NCBI RefSeq assembly: GCF_002269125.1
Contig: NZ_NQKI01000012.1
Span: 1-64,000, forward strand
DNA length: 64,000 bases
Source of the DNA: Pseudomonas lundensis
Lineage (GTDB): Bacteria > Pseudomonadota > Gammaproteobacteria > Pseudomonadales > Pseudomonadaceae
Direction: 5' to 3'
The position numbers and the translations under genes were made by a program. This document shows positions 44,033-52,148 of the stretch, piece after piece; position 1 is the stretch's first letter; each line of letters starts with the position of its first letter. A model generated the notes under the pieces. It did no database searches, was not told the DNA's origin, and worked only from the letters and a program-made list of their open reading frames with translations.

Positions 44033-44959
44033 ATGATCGGGACTACAGAACACTATCCCGCTGCCCTGCAAGACAGCTCTGGCCACTCCGGTGTGTCATG
44101 GGCCGCGATCTTTGCAGGTGCCGCCGCTGCCGCTGCACTCTCCCTCTTGCTGCTGATGCTGGGCGCAGGCTTGGGCTTTTCAGCCGTGTCGCCGTGGTCT
44201 GGCGAAGGCGTAGGCGCCAAAGGGTTGGGCATCACAGCCATTATCTGGCTGGCCGTGACACAAATTATTGCCTCGGGCATGGGCGGCTATCTGGCCGGTC
44301 GTCTGCGGGTCAAATGGGCAAACATGCATGGCGATGAAGTGTACTTCCGCGACACTGCCCATGGCTTCCTCGCGTGGGCTGTGGCTACGCTGGTCACTGC
44401 GACACTGGTTGCCGGTTCGGTCAGTAGCATGATTGGCAGCGGCGTACAGGCCGGTGCAAATGTCGCATCAGGTGCAGCCACCGCCATGAGCAGTGCCGCT
44501 GGTAACCACGCCAACCAGGGTACGGGCAACAGCTCGGATTACTTCATCGACACGCTGTTTCGCGATGATCGTGGCACCGCTGTCAGCGAAGACGCCGCCC
44601 ACGGCATCGTGACCCGTATCTTCGTTCGCAGCCTGGGCAATGAAGGCCAACTGAGCGCTGACGACCGTACCTACCTGGCACAAATTGTCGCTCAGCGTAC
44701 CAACCTGACTCAGCCAGAAGCCGAGCAACGGGTTGATCAGGTCTACGCCAAGGCCCATCAAGCTATTGAAGAAGCCAAAGTTAAAACCAAAGAAGCCGCT
44801 GACACAGCCGCCAAGGTCGCTGCCTGGACCACCCTGTGGATGTTCATCACCCTGCTGATCGGTGCGTTCTTCGCCAGCCTGTGTGCCACCTTTGGCGGTC
44901 GTCGTCGCGACGCTGTGACTTACATCGACCACACCACGACCACCACGGTTGTCCGTTAA
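44033..44959 (+). CDS. Conserved membrane protein of unknown function
   Basis: A 308-residue inner-membrane protein. Two hydrophobic segments occur near the start (VSWAAIFAGAAAAAALSLLLLMLGAG and GLGITAIIWLAVTQIIASGMGGYLAGRL, cores only), a third near residue 115-135, and a fourth near the end (WTTLWMFITLLIGAFFASL). Between them is an Ala/Gly-rich, then acidic, soluble domain with an amphipathic stretch (QAIEEAKVKTKEAADTAAKV). It ends in a Thr/Asp/His tail. I do not recognise a function. Strong CAGGAG precedes the ATG, and a predicted sigma-54 promoter controls it. A 24-residue membrane peptide gene follows after 15 bases. Confidence 0.85.
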   Translation: MIGTTEHYPAALQDSSGHSGVSWAAIFAGAAAAAALSLLLLMLGAGLGFSAVSPWSGEGVGAKGLGITAIIWLAVTQIIASGMGGYLAGRLRVKWANMHGDEVYFRDTAHGFLAWAVATLVTATLVAGSVSSMIGSGVQAGANVASGAATAMSSAAGNHANQGTGNSSDYFIDTLFRDDRGTAVSEDAAHGIVTRIFVRSLGNEGQLSADDRTYLAQIVAQRTNLTQPEAEQRVDQVYAKAHQAIEEAKVKTKEAADTAAKVAAWTTLWMFITLLIGAFFASLCATFGGRRRDAVTYIDHTTTTTVVR

Positions 44960-44974
44960 TTCTGGAGAATAAAA

Positions 44975-45049
44975 ATGCGCTCATTACTGCTGTTTTTCCT
45001 CGGTATCCCAATCCCGATCATCATCCTGATTGCGCTGTTTGTTCACTGA
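44975..45049 (+). CDS. 24-residue membrane microprotein
   Basis: Very short gene with GGAG eight bases before the ATG. The product starts MRSLLLFFLGIPIPIIILIA and ends LFVH: a single hydrophobic helix with a short basic N-terminus and a Pro-Ile-Pro kink. It lies 15 bases after the membrane-protein gene and just before a terminator, so it is in the same sigma-54-type operon and may be a small partner of that protein. Confidence 0.7.
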   Translation: MRSLLLFFLGIPIPIIILIALFVH

Positions 45050-45059
45050 CAGCTCATCC

Positions 45060-45086
45060 ACGGCCTTCCTTGTGAAGGCCGTTTTT
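45060..45086 (+). terminator. Rho-independent terminator of membrane protein/microprotein operon
   Basis: ACGGCCTTC/GAAGGCCGT stem with a short loop and five T residues, ten bases after the microprotein stop. It also stands before the convergent Lrp gene. Confidence 0.92.
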
Positions 45087-45095
45087 ATTTGCGCG

Positions 45096-45560
45096 CTACA
45101 CCGGCAGGCACGTGGTCGATTTGATTTCGGACAGCGCCACAATCGAGTTCACTTCTTGAATGCCCGGCACCATCGACAGCTGCTCGAAGAAGAAACGTTC
45201 ATAAGCCTCGATGTCCGGGGTCACGATCCGCAGCAAAAAATCCACCGACCCCATCAGCACATAGCACTCCAGTACTTGCGGGAAACCACGGATCGCATCG
45301 GTGAATTGGGTAAAGTTGGAGCGCCCGTGGGCATTGAGTTTTACCTCAGCAAAGATCTGCGTGTTCAGGCCGACCTTCTTGCGATCCAGCAAGGTCACTT
45401 GCCCCCGAATGATGCCTTCGTCTTTCATGCGCTGAATCCGGCGCCAGCAGGGTGACTGCGACAAGCCCACTTTTTCTGCGATCTGCGCGCTGGACAGTGA
45501 CGCGTCTTCTTGCAGCAGTGCCAAAATCCTGCGGTCGTAAGCGTCCAGATCACCTTGCAT
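45096..45560 (-). CDS. Lrp/AsnC-family transcriptional regulator
   Basis: A 154-residue Lrp-type regulator. The helix-turn-helix is about residues 20-45 (LSSAQIAEKVGLSQSPCWRRIQRM), and the C-terminal RAM/ACT domain (about 65-145) begins with the TQIFAEVKLNAHG strand and includes GSVDFLLRIVTPDIEAYERFF. It diverges from the ACT-like gene at 45689 across a 128-base gap that holds three TGATCA palindromes, the likely operators. Confidence 0.9.
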   Translation of the reverse strand: MQGDLDAYDRRILALLQEDASLSSAQIAEKVGLSQSPCWRRIQRMKDEGIIRGQVTLLDRKKVGLNTQIFAEVKLNAHGRSNFTQFTDAIRGFPQVLECYVLMGSVDFLLRIVTPDIEAYERFFFEQLSMVPGIQEVNSIVALSEIKSTTCLPV

Positions 45561-45590
45561 AAAAATTCCCGATTGTTAGCTAAAGATGAA

Positions 45591-45623
45591 TTGATCAAGT
45601 CTTAATTGATCAAATTCTGATCA
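45591..45623. promoter_or_regulatory. Triple TGATCA operator, Lrp divergon
   Basis: TTGATCAA at 45591-45598 and again at 45606-45613 (15 bases centre to centre) and TGATCA at 45618-45623 lie in an AT-rich gap between the Lrp gene and the gene it faces. Repeated palindromes close to one another suit binding by an Lrp oligomer. Confidence 0.5.
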
Positions 45624-45688
45624 TCATAGATAAATAATTTCCTACAGTGCATGTGAATATTTCTCCAGCCGAAAACAGGAGTCATTGC

Positions 45689-46024
45689 ATGCCACATCTT
45701 GAAGCCGTACCCGCCTCGACACGCGCCGATGTCTGGGCCGTGAACACAGCGCCTTGCACCGTGCGTTATCACATTGTGGCGGAGGCTGAAGCCGATGTGC
45801 TGTGCCGCGCACTGAACCTGTTTGCCTTACAGCAGTTAATTCCGCAGCACGTGGAAGTGATGCGCGAAGACGATGTGTTACGCATTGAAATCATCAGCAA
45901 TGAGCAAAGCTGGCACCGCGCCCAGGTGATTGGCGAAAAGTTGCGCAACCTGGTGAGTGTCTGTGAACTGGTGATGCATGAGGTGGCGTGCGTCCCGTCC
46001 CGCCTGCTAACGCGCTCGCAATAA
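45689..46024 (+). CDS. ACT-like small protein opposite Lrp
   Basis: A 111-residue protein. After about 25 residues it reads VRYHIVAEAEADVLCRALNLFALQQLIP and later VLRIEIISNEQSW (cores cited), with the strand-helix-strand alternation of an ACT domain such as that of acetolactate synthase small subunits. It may bind amino acids. AGGAGTC stands seven bases before the ATG; an earlier in-frame start at 45647 has no such site. It is probably the main target of the divergent Lrp regulator. No enzyme partner is adjacent. Confidence 0.7.
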   Translation: MPHLEAVPASTRADVWAVNTAPCTVRYHIVAEAEADVLCRALNLFALQQLIPQHVEVMREDDVLRIEIISNEQSWHRAQVIGEKLRNLVSVCELVMHEVACVPSRLLTRSQ

Positions 46025-46127
46025 CCCGTATTAATTGGTAGTCGCGCCGCCCAAGTGCGCGGCTAGGCTTGGGTATTCATGGCCAGACAAGGACCTGTCT
46101 GCGCTTGTGCATTACCAAGGAGTCTTC

Positions 46128-47888
46128 ATGCACGCCCATCCTGCCGCCGATCGCCCGCTTGACCTTGAACAGCTGCTGCCGGGGCTTGTGGCTCAAGGTT
46201 TAATAGCCCGGCCACTGGCCGATCAGGCTTTGAATCGTTATCGCACAACCTGCCACGACCCCGTCCACCCGCTGGTGTACCTGGCGACACAGCAATTACC
46301 CGATCTCACCCGCCCCGGCAAAACCCTCACCCTTGAGCACCTCACGGCGTGGCTTGCGCAACAATGCGGGCAGCCCTACGTGCGCCTTGACCCCTTGAAA
46401 ATTGATGCCGCCAGCATCACCGGGCTCATGTCCAGCGCATTCGCTCAACGCCATCAAATACTTGCCATTGCAGCCGATCAAACCTCAATCACCGTTGCCA
46501 GTGCACAACCCAATGTGAAGGGCTGGGAGGCCGATTTGCGGCAAGCCCTCAATCGCCCGATCAAGCGGGTGATTGCCAACCCGCTTGAGATTGCCCGGCT
46601 GGGAACGGAACTGTTCCGTTTGGCCAAATCCGTGACCGGGGCAGCGCTCACTGATCAAAAAACCAGCTCCCTGCCCAACCTTGAGCAGTTGCTTAACCTT
46701 GGCGCAGGCAATCAGGAACCCGATGCCAACGATGCCCATATCGTTCATATCGTCGACTGGTTGTTTCAGCACGCGTTCGAACAGCGGGCCAGCGATATCC
46801 ATATCGAACCCCGGCGCGAGCAAGGGGCCGTGCGATTGCGCATTGATGGCATTCTGCACAACGTTTATCACTTTCCGGTACACGTCACGACCGCAGTGGT
46901 CAGCCGCCTGAAAAGCCTGGGCCGTATGAATGTCGCTGAAAAACGCAAACCTCAAGACGGCCGCATCAAAACCAAAACCCCGGCAGGTGCCGAAGTCGAG
47001 CTGCGGCTCGCCACCCTGCCCACCGCTTTTGGCGAAAAAATGGTGCTGCGGATTTTCGACCCGCACGTTTTACTCAAGGGGTTTGACCAGCTCGGCTTCA
47101 GCGCTGAAGACATCCAGCGCTGGGACCATATGACCCGTCAGCCCAACGGCATTATTTTGATCACAGGCCCCACGGGGTCGGGTAAAACCAGCACGTTGTA
47201 CGCAACGCTCAAGCAGTTGGCCACGCCGCAGAGCAACGTGTGCACGCTTGAAGATCCGATTGAAATGGTTGAGCCTGCCTTCAACCAGACACAGGTGCAG
47301 CCCAACATAGATTTAACCTTTGCCAACGGGGTGCGTGCGCTTATGCGACAAGACCCGGACATCATCATGCTCGGTGAAATACGCGACCTGGAAACCGCTG
47401 AAATGGCGATTCAAGCCGCACTGACCGGGCACTTGGTGTTGTCGACGTTGCACACCAACGATGCACCCGGGGCCATTAGCCGTTTACAGGAACTCGGCGT
47501 GGCGCCCTATTTGATCAAAGCCACCTTGCTGGGGGTGATGGCCCAACGATTGATACGAATTTTATGCCCGGACTGCAAAAGCGAGCACAGCGTGTCACCC
47601 GATGATTGGCACAACTTCGCACCCGACAGTCCCGCGCCCTCCAGCGTTTTTGATACCACAGGCTGCGATCACTGTCGGGAGACTGGCTACAACGGCCGAG
47701 CTGGCATTTACGAAATCATGTTGATGACTGACACGCTCAAGACCTTTATTAGCCATGACACTGATATCAACGTGCTGCGCAGAGCGGCGTGCGCCGAAGG
47801 CATGCGCCACTTAAGACTGGCGGCGGCGCACAAAGTGGCGACAGGGGTAACTTCCATGCATGAAGCATTACGCGTCAGCACCGTTTAG
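46128..47888 (+). CDS. Orphan GspE/PulE-type secretion ATPase
   Basis: A 586-residue type II secretion/type IV pilus ATPase. The N-terminal MshEN-type region (about 1-160) is followed by the catalytic domain: Asp box RASDIHIEP near 225, Walker A GPTGSGKT at 347, Asp-rich EDPIEM, Walker B IIMLGEIRD near 410, His box LSTLHTND and a zinc-binding CPDC ... CDHC pair near 480-525. All catalytic elements are intact. The start at 46128 has AAGGAGTC upstream. No gspF, gspD or pilin genes are nearby, so its membrane platform is elsewhere or it serves another system. Confidence 0.88.
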   Translation: MHAHPAADRPLDLEQLLPGLVAQGLIARPLADQALNRYRTTCHDPVHPLVYLATQQLPDLTRPGKTLTLEHLTAWLAQQCGQPYVRLDPLKIDAASITGLMSSAFAQRHQILAIAADQTSITVASAQPNVKGWEADLRQALNRPIKRVIANPLEIARLGTELFRLAKSVTGAALTDQKTSSLPNLEQLLNLGAGNQEPDANDAHIVHIVDWLFQHAFEQRASDIHIEPRREQGAVRLRIDGILHNVYHFPVHVTTAVVSRLKSLGRMNVAEKRKPQDGRIKTKTPAGAEVELRLATLPTAFGEKMVLRIFDPHVLLKGFDQLGFSAEDIQRWDHMTRQPNGIILITGPTGSGKTSTLYATLKQLATPQSNVCTLEDPIEMVEPAFNQTQVQPNIDLTFANGVRALMRQDPDIIMLGEIRDLETAEMAIQAALTGHLVLSTLHTNDAPGAISRLQELGVAPYLIKATLLGVMAQRLIRILCPDCKSEHSVSPDDWHNFAPDSPAPSSVFDTTGCDHCRETGYNGRAGIYEIMLMTDTLKTFISHDTDINVLRRAACAEGMRHLRLAAAHKVATGVTSMHEALRVSTV

Positions 47889-47971
47889 TTGAATTATTTT
47901 GAACACTATTTAACCGATTCTGGTGTGTGCGCGAGGGATAAAAATTTTTCGAATTTATCTCGAGTCACCTC

Positions 47972-48420
47972 AAACTTAACGCCGCCCAGGCTGCCTATGA
48001 GGTCAACAACCTCGAGCATGCTATTCGCAACCTTCTGCAAACCAACATTCGAACAGTGCTTGGCTCAATGGAGCTGGATGCCATGCTCAGCCAGCGTGAC
48101 GGTATCAATGAAAAACTGTTGCGCACGGTCGATGAAGCAACAGCTCAATGGGGGATCACAATTACTCGAATCGAGATTAAAGACATCAGCCCGCCCGCAG
48201 ATTTGATGGCCGCCATGTCAGGCCAAATGACAGCCGAACGAATCAAGAGAGCTCTAATCCTTGAAGCCGAAGGTTTGCGCGCCTCTGCAATTTTGACGGC
48301 TGAGGGTAAAAAACAAGCCCAAATTCTGGAAGCTGAAGGCGGTCGTCAGGCAGCATTTCTCGCATCTGAAGCCCGTGAGCGTCAGGCGGAAGCAGAGGCG
48401 CGCGCCACGCCTCATTCGCT
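47972..48420 (+). pseudogene. Decayed SPFH/QmcA-type gene
   Basis: Translation gives the middle of an SPFH (stomatin/QmcA) protein: [47 protein letters not shown] and [20 protein letters not shown] (family cores). The N-terminal membrane anchor and first half of the SPFH domain are gone, and the C-terminus stops making sense after [13 protein letters not shown]. No full-length frame exists, so this is a remnant. Confidence 0.85.
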
Positions 48421-48438
48421 AAAACAAAGAGCTGAGGC

Positions 48439-48652
48439 ATGTGGGAATTCATGCAAAGCCTCAACCACTGGGACTGGCTGGCACTCGCTGCAGTGCTGCT
48501 GACCTTAGAGGTGTTCGGTACAGATAGCTATCTGCTATGGGCCTGGCTTGCCGCTTGTATGGATGGCTGAAGGGCCTGACACCGAGGTGGGCACTGCCGT
48601 TCGGGTGATCGCTCAGAATGGGGTCGTGATTGTCGTGGAAATTGTGACGTAA
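48439..48652 (+). pseudogene. Decayed nfeD-type gene
   Basis: The first 43 residues ([21 protein letters not shown] ... then stop at 48570) match the start of an NfeD membrane protein, and another frame, 48563-48652, gives its last part (AEGPDTEVGTAVRVIAQNGV). The middle is deleted. SPFH and NfeD genes are normally an operon, so the pair decayed together. Confidence 0.8.
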
Positions 48653-48719
48653 GGTTACGGAACTCTCTAACACTGACTAGAATAAAAGTTGTTAGTTAAT
48701 TTATCCGGAGTTTCCCATC

Positions 48720-49034
48720 ATGCGTCTCAAATATGCTGTTGCCGCTGCCGCTTTGTTGACCCTTCCTGTTGGCTCAGCGATGGCCGACAGCTTCTGGCGC
48801 AACGTCCTGTCGTCCGGTGCGACCACCGGTTCCACCTACCTGACGTTCAAAAAAGACCGTAAGGTAATCGCCGCTCAAGATGACGCGGGCAGTTTTGTGG
48901 CCAGCAACGGCGAGATTCGTGGCCCGTACCTGGAATCCGCCATGCAGCAAGTGCGCGCTGAGAACCCGAACTTGAAAGTCAGTGACATGGACCTGGCCAA
49001 TGCGATTCTGGCGAAAAATGCGACGGCTGAATAA
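48720..49034 (+). CDS. DUF2388 exported protein
   Basis: A 104-residue protein with a signal peptide ending at GSAMA and a DUF2388 domain (SFWRNVLSSGATTGSTYLTF, AAQDDAGSFVASNGEIRGPYLESA, cores cited). The family is largely confined to Pseudomonas, where several copies occur; function is unknown. CCGGAG precedes the ATG. Confidence 0.9.
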   Translation: MRLKYAVAAAALLTLPVGSAMADSFWRNVLSSGATTGSTYLTFKKDRKVIAAQDDAGSFVASNGEIRGPYLESAMQQVRAENPNLKVSDMDLANAILAKNATAE

Positions 49035-49052
49035 ATCCGGTCTGTAGTCGCT

Positions 49053-49115
49053 GAGGCACTGCATGAGGGGCTGTGATCACTGAGTAAGTGATTGCAGCCC
49101 CGTGCCTCGCCACCA
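49053..49115. repeat. REP-like intergenic repeat with long hairpin, copy 4
   Basis: GGGGCTGTGATCACT (49067-49081) pairs over fifteen positions with AGTGATTGCAGCCCC (49087-49101), and outer arms GAGGCAC (49053-49059) / GTGCCTC (49102-49108) add seven pairs across a bulge. The right end overlaps the shared core (CCCGTGCCTCGCCACCA, 49099-49115), and GGGGCTGTGATC is shared with copy 1. Confidence 0.65.
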
Positions 49116-49267
49116 ACGTCAGCCGTTAACGCGATGCAATCCAGCGCTTCATTCAGCCTTCATACAGAAATTTCACCTGATGTGATTCATCCTCTGGGTA
49201 TGATTTGAACCTTGTGCTATTGCTCTATGGTCACTCATTCCTCATTCACATCGGACGTCATGCCTTT

Positions 49268-50410
49268 ATGAGCTCGCTGCCTTTCCTGCCTTTTTCCAAA
49301 CCAACCATTGATGAAGCCACCATTGCTGCCGTGGGCGACGTGTTGCGCTCGGGCTGGATCACCAGCGGGCCAAAGGTTCAGGCATTCGAGGCGCAATTAT
49401 CGGCGTACTTTGGCGGGCGCCCGGTGCGCACGTTCAATTCCGGAACCTGCACCATGGAAATCGCCCTGCGCATTGCCGGTATCGGGGCCGGTGACGAAGT
49501 CATTACGACACCGATTTCCTGGGTAGCCACGGCCAACGTAATTCTCGAAGTCGGCGCCACACCGGTGTTCGCCGATATTGATCCGATTACGCGCAATATC
49601 GACCTGAAAAAAGTCGAAGCCGCGATCACGCCGCGCACCAAAGCCATTATTCCGGTGTACCTCTCCGGCCTCCCGGTGGATATGGATGCGCTGTACGCCC
49701 TGGCCAAGAAACACAGCCTGCGTGTGGTCGAAGACGCGGCCCAGGCGCTGGGCTCCAGCTGGGACGGACAGCGAATCGGTGCACGCGGTGATTTTGTGTC
49801 TTTCAGTTTTCAGGCCAACAAGAACATCACCTCGTCTGAGGGTGGGTGCCTGGTGCTCAATAACGAAGACGAAGCACGACTGGCGGAAAAATACCGCCTG
49901 CAAGGTGTCACCCGTACCGGCTTCGATGGGCTGGATGTTGACGTACTGGGTGGCAAGTTCAACATGACTGACATTGCGGCTGCCATCGGTCTGGGGCAGT
50001 TCGCTCATATCGAGGCGATTACCGCGCACCGTCGCGAACTGGCCAGGCATTATTTCGAGTGTTTCGGCGCTGGCTTTGAAGCCGAATACGGCGCGCAATT
50101 GCCTGTGGCTGATTTCAGCAATACCAATTGGCATTTGTTCCAGCTGGTATTGCCTGAACGCAAGGACGGCCAACCGGCACGGGCAACGTTCATGAAAGAG
50201 ATGCAGGCATTGGGAGTGGGCGTGGGCTATCACTACCCACCCATTCACTTGCTGAGCTTGTACCGCGCGCAAGGTTTCAAAGAAGGAATGTTCCCTGTCG
50301 CAGAACGCGTAGGGCGGCTGATTGTGTCATTGCCGATGTTTACAGCCATGACCAAAGCCGATGTCGAACGGTCGGTTAATGCCGTAAAGACTGTGTTGCA
50401 AAACGCGTAA
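49268..50410 (+). CDS. DegT/DnrJ/EryC1/StrS aminotransferase
   Basis: PLP-dependent sugar aminotransferase of 380 residues. The family opening is LPFSKPTIDEATIAAVGDVLRSGWITSGPKV (core cited), with NSGTCTMEIALRIAGIG binding phosphate, VEDAAQALGS and the Schiff-base Lys185 in SFQANKNITSSEGG. The C-terminal substrate loop is GVGVGYHYPPIHLLSLY. It probably aminates a nucleotide-linked ketosugar for a surface glycan, in the manner of ArnB, but no partner sugar genes are adjacent. The start at 49268 has no strong ribosome-binding site. Confidence 0.88.
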   Translation: MSSLPFLPFSKPTIDEATIAAVGDVLRSGWITSGPKVQAFEAQLSAYFGGRPVRTFNSGTCTMEIALRIAGIGAGDEVITTPISWVATANVILEVGATPVFADIDPITRNIDLKKVEAAITPRTKAIIPVYLSGLPVDMDALYALAKKHSLRVVEDAAQALGSSWDGQRIGARGDFVSFSFQANKNITSSEGGCLVLNNEDEARLAEKYRLQGVTRTGFDGLDVDVLGGKFNMTDIAAAIGLGQFAHIEAITAHRRELARHYFECFGAGFEAEYGAQLPVADFSNTNWHLFQLVLPERKDGQPARATFMKEMQALGVGVGYHYPPIHLLSLYRAQGFKEGMFPVAERVGRLIVSLPMFTAMTKADVERSVNAVKTVLQNA

Positions 50411-50419
50411 CCGGTTTTC

Positions 50420-50447
50420 GCTGCCGGTAGAGATATCTGCCGGCAGC
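50420..50447. repeat. Inverted repeat between convergent genes
   Basis: GCTGCCGG/CCGGCAGC, eight perfect pairs with a twelve-base loop, between the ends of the aminotransferase and gcvH genes. No T-run follows on either strand, so it is at best a weak terminator. Confidence 0.5.
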
Positions 50448-50463
50448 AACGGTCCTGTCGGAC

Positions 50464-50847
50464 TTACTCGCCGATGGCGGCTTTGTAACCAGCAGCATCC
50501 AGCAGTTTGTCCAACTCAGCGGTATTGCCTGGCTTGAGTTTGAAGATCCAGCTCCCGTAAGGATCGCTGTTCAGGTATTCAGGACTGTTTGCCAGGTCTT
50601 CATTGACGGCTATCACTTCACCCGACACAGGCGCATAAATATCAGAGGCGGCCTTTACCGATTCAACAACGCCTGCCACGTCACCTGCGGAAAAGACTTT
50701 GCCCACTTCGGCCAACTCAACGAACACCACATCCCCCAACGCTTCCTGAGCGTGATCACTGATACCTACAGTGACAGTGCCGTCTGCTTCCAGACGGGCC
50801 CACTCGTGACTTTCAGCAAAGCGCAACTCAGCAGGGATCAGGCTCAT
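50464..50847 (-). CDS. gcvH: Glycine cleavage system H protein
   Basis: Lipoyl carrier of the glycine cleavage complex, 127 residues. The lipoate acceptor is Lys65 in [13 protein letters not shown], and the family C-terminus [13 protein letters not shown] is clear. GAGGACAC stands eight bases before the ATG at 50847. It lies 62 bases downstream of gcvT; gcvP, expected further on, is not here because the aminotransferase gene follows instead, so P-protein is encoded elsewhere. Confidence 0.95.
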   Translation of the reverse strand: MSLIPAELRFAESHEWARLEADGTVTVGISDHAQEALGDVVFVELAEVGKVFSAGDVAGVVESVKAASDIYAPVSGEVIAVNEDLANSPEYLNSDPYGSWIFKLKPGNTAELDKLLDAAGYKAAIGE

Positions 50848-50909
50848 ATTCAGTGTCCTCAAGAAGAAATGTCAGCGGCCTGCACACAGCGCAAGCCTGC
50901 CGGTAAAGG

Positions 50910-51992
50910 TTAGATCAAGGCTTTGCCATGACGTACAAATGTGGGTTTCACCACGCGAACCGGGTACCACTTGCCACGAATTTCGACTTCAGCACGGTCA
51001 GCCGTAGCGATCGGAACGCGGGCCAAGGCAATCGATTTGCTTAGCGTAGGAGAGAAACTACCACTGGTTATCTCTCCTTCGCCAACATCAGCGATACGAA
51101 CGACCTGATGAGCACGTAGGACGCCTCGCTCTTCCAATACCAAACCCACCAGTTTCAACTGCACGCCACCTGCTTTTTCGGCCTCCAGCGCTTCGCGCCC
51201 GATGAACGCGCGCGAAGCGGGTTCCCAGGCAATGGTCCACGCCATGTTGGCGCACAGGGGCGAGACCGACAGGTGGATGTCCTGACCATACAGGTTCATG
51301 CCAGCCTCAAGCCGCAACGTGTCGCGCGCGCCGAGTCCGATTGGGGAGATACCTGCACCGACCAGATCGTTGAAGAACGCGGGCGCTTGATCGGCGGGGA
51401 GCATGATTTCAAGCCCGTCTTCGCCGGTATACCCGGTGCGGGCAATGAACCAGTCGCCCACGTCCAGCCCTTCGAACGGTTTGAGCTGGTGAATCACCTC
51501 GCTGCGGGCCTGACTCACCAGTTCGGCAACCTTGTGCCGGGCCTGCGGGCCCTGAATCGCCAGTAACGCCAGCTCCGGGCGCTCCTGCACCTGCACGTCA
51601 TAACCTCGGGATTGAGCCGTCATCCACGCCAGATCCTGATCGCGGGTCGCTGCGTTGACCACCAACCGGTAACCGTCGGCCCTGAGGTAAACGATCATAT
51701 CGTCGACCACGCCGCCCTTTTCATTGAGCATCGCGCTGTACAGCGCACGGCCTGGTGTTTGAAGGCGTTCGACATCATTGGCCAGCAAGTACTGAAGCCA
51801 TTCCCTGGCCTGCGCTCCGCCGACATCAATCACGGTCATGTGCGAGACATCAAATACTCCACAGTCCCGACGCACCTCGTGGTGTTCCTCCACCTGCGAG
51901 CCGTAATGCAAAGGCATGTCCCAACCGCCAAAATCGACCATCTTCGCGCCGAGGGCGAGATGCAGGTCATACATAGGCGTACGCTGTCCCAT
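50910..51992 (-). CDS. gcvT: Glycine cleavage system aminomethyltransferase (T protein)
   Basis: T protein of 360 residues that moves the methylene carbon of glycine to tetrahydrofolate. Family segments include [15 protein letters not shown] near residue 20, GVFDVSHM near 45, the catalytic-aspartate/folate region [15 protein letters not shown] near 190, and [15 protein letters not shown] near 225. AAGGAGG precedes the ATG at 51992. I looked for the tandem glycine riboswitch in the 156 bases upstream and saw none. Confidence 0.94.
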   Translation of the reverse strand: MGQRTPMYDLHLALGAKMVDFGGWDMPLHYGSQVEEHHEVRRDCGVFDVSHMTVIDVGGAQAREWLQYLLANDVERLQTPGRALYSAMLNEKGGVVDDMIVYLRADGYRLVVNAATRDQDLAWMTAQSRGYDVQVQERPELALLAIQGPQARHKVAELVSQARSEVIHQLKPFEGLDVGDWFIARTGYTGEDGLEIMLPADQAPAFFNDLVGAGISPIGLGARDTLRLEAGMNLYGQDIHLSVSPLCANMAWTIAWEPASRAFIGREALEAEKAGGVQLKLVGLVLEERGVLRAHQVVRIADVGEGEITSGSFSPTLSKSIALARVPIATADRAEVEIRGKWYPVRVVKPTFVRHGKALI

Positions 51993-52148
51993 GGGTTCCT
52001 CCTTCCGGGATTGGCGAAGGTGCGGGCAGGCGTGCAAAGCGTTTCAAGCTAGTTAAGTCAGCTTTCTTACGCTGCGCAGGGAACCTGGCCTGATTGACAG
52101 ACCGCACCGAATGCCGCGCATTGTAGCCGCATGCCGGTGCACTGACAC

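Noticed and set aside
51993..52148. Possible glycine riboswitch before gcvT
   Set aside because: The conserved glycine-aptamer cores were looked for on the minus strand and not found; only a ribosome-binding site and weak promoter-like sequence are visible.
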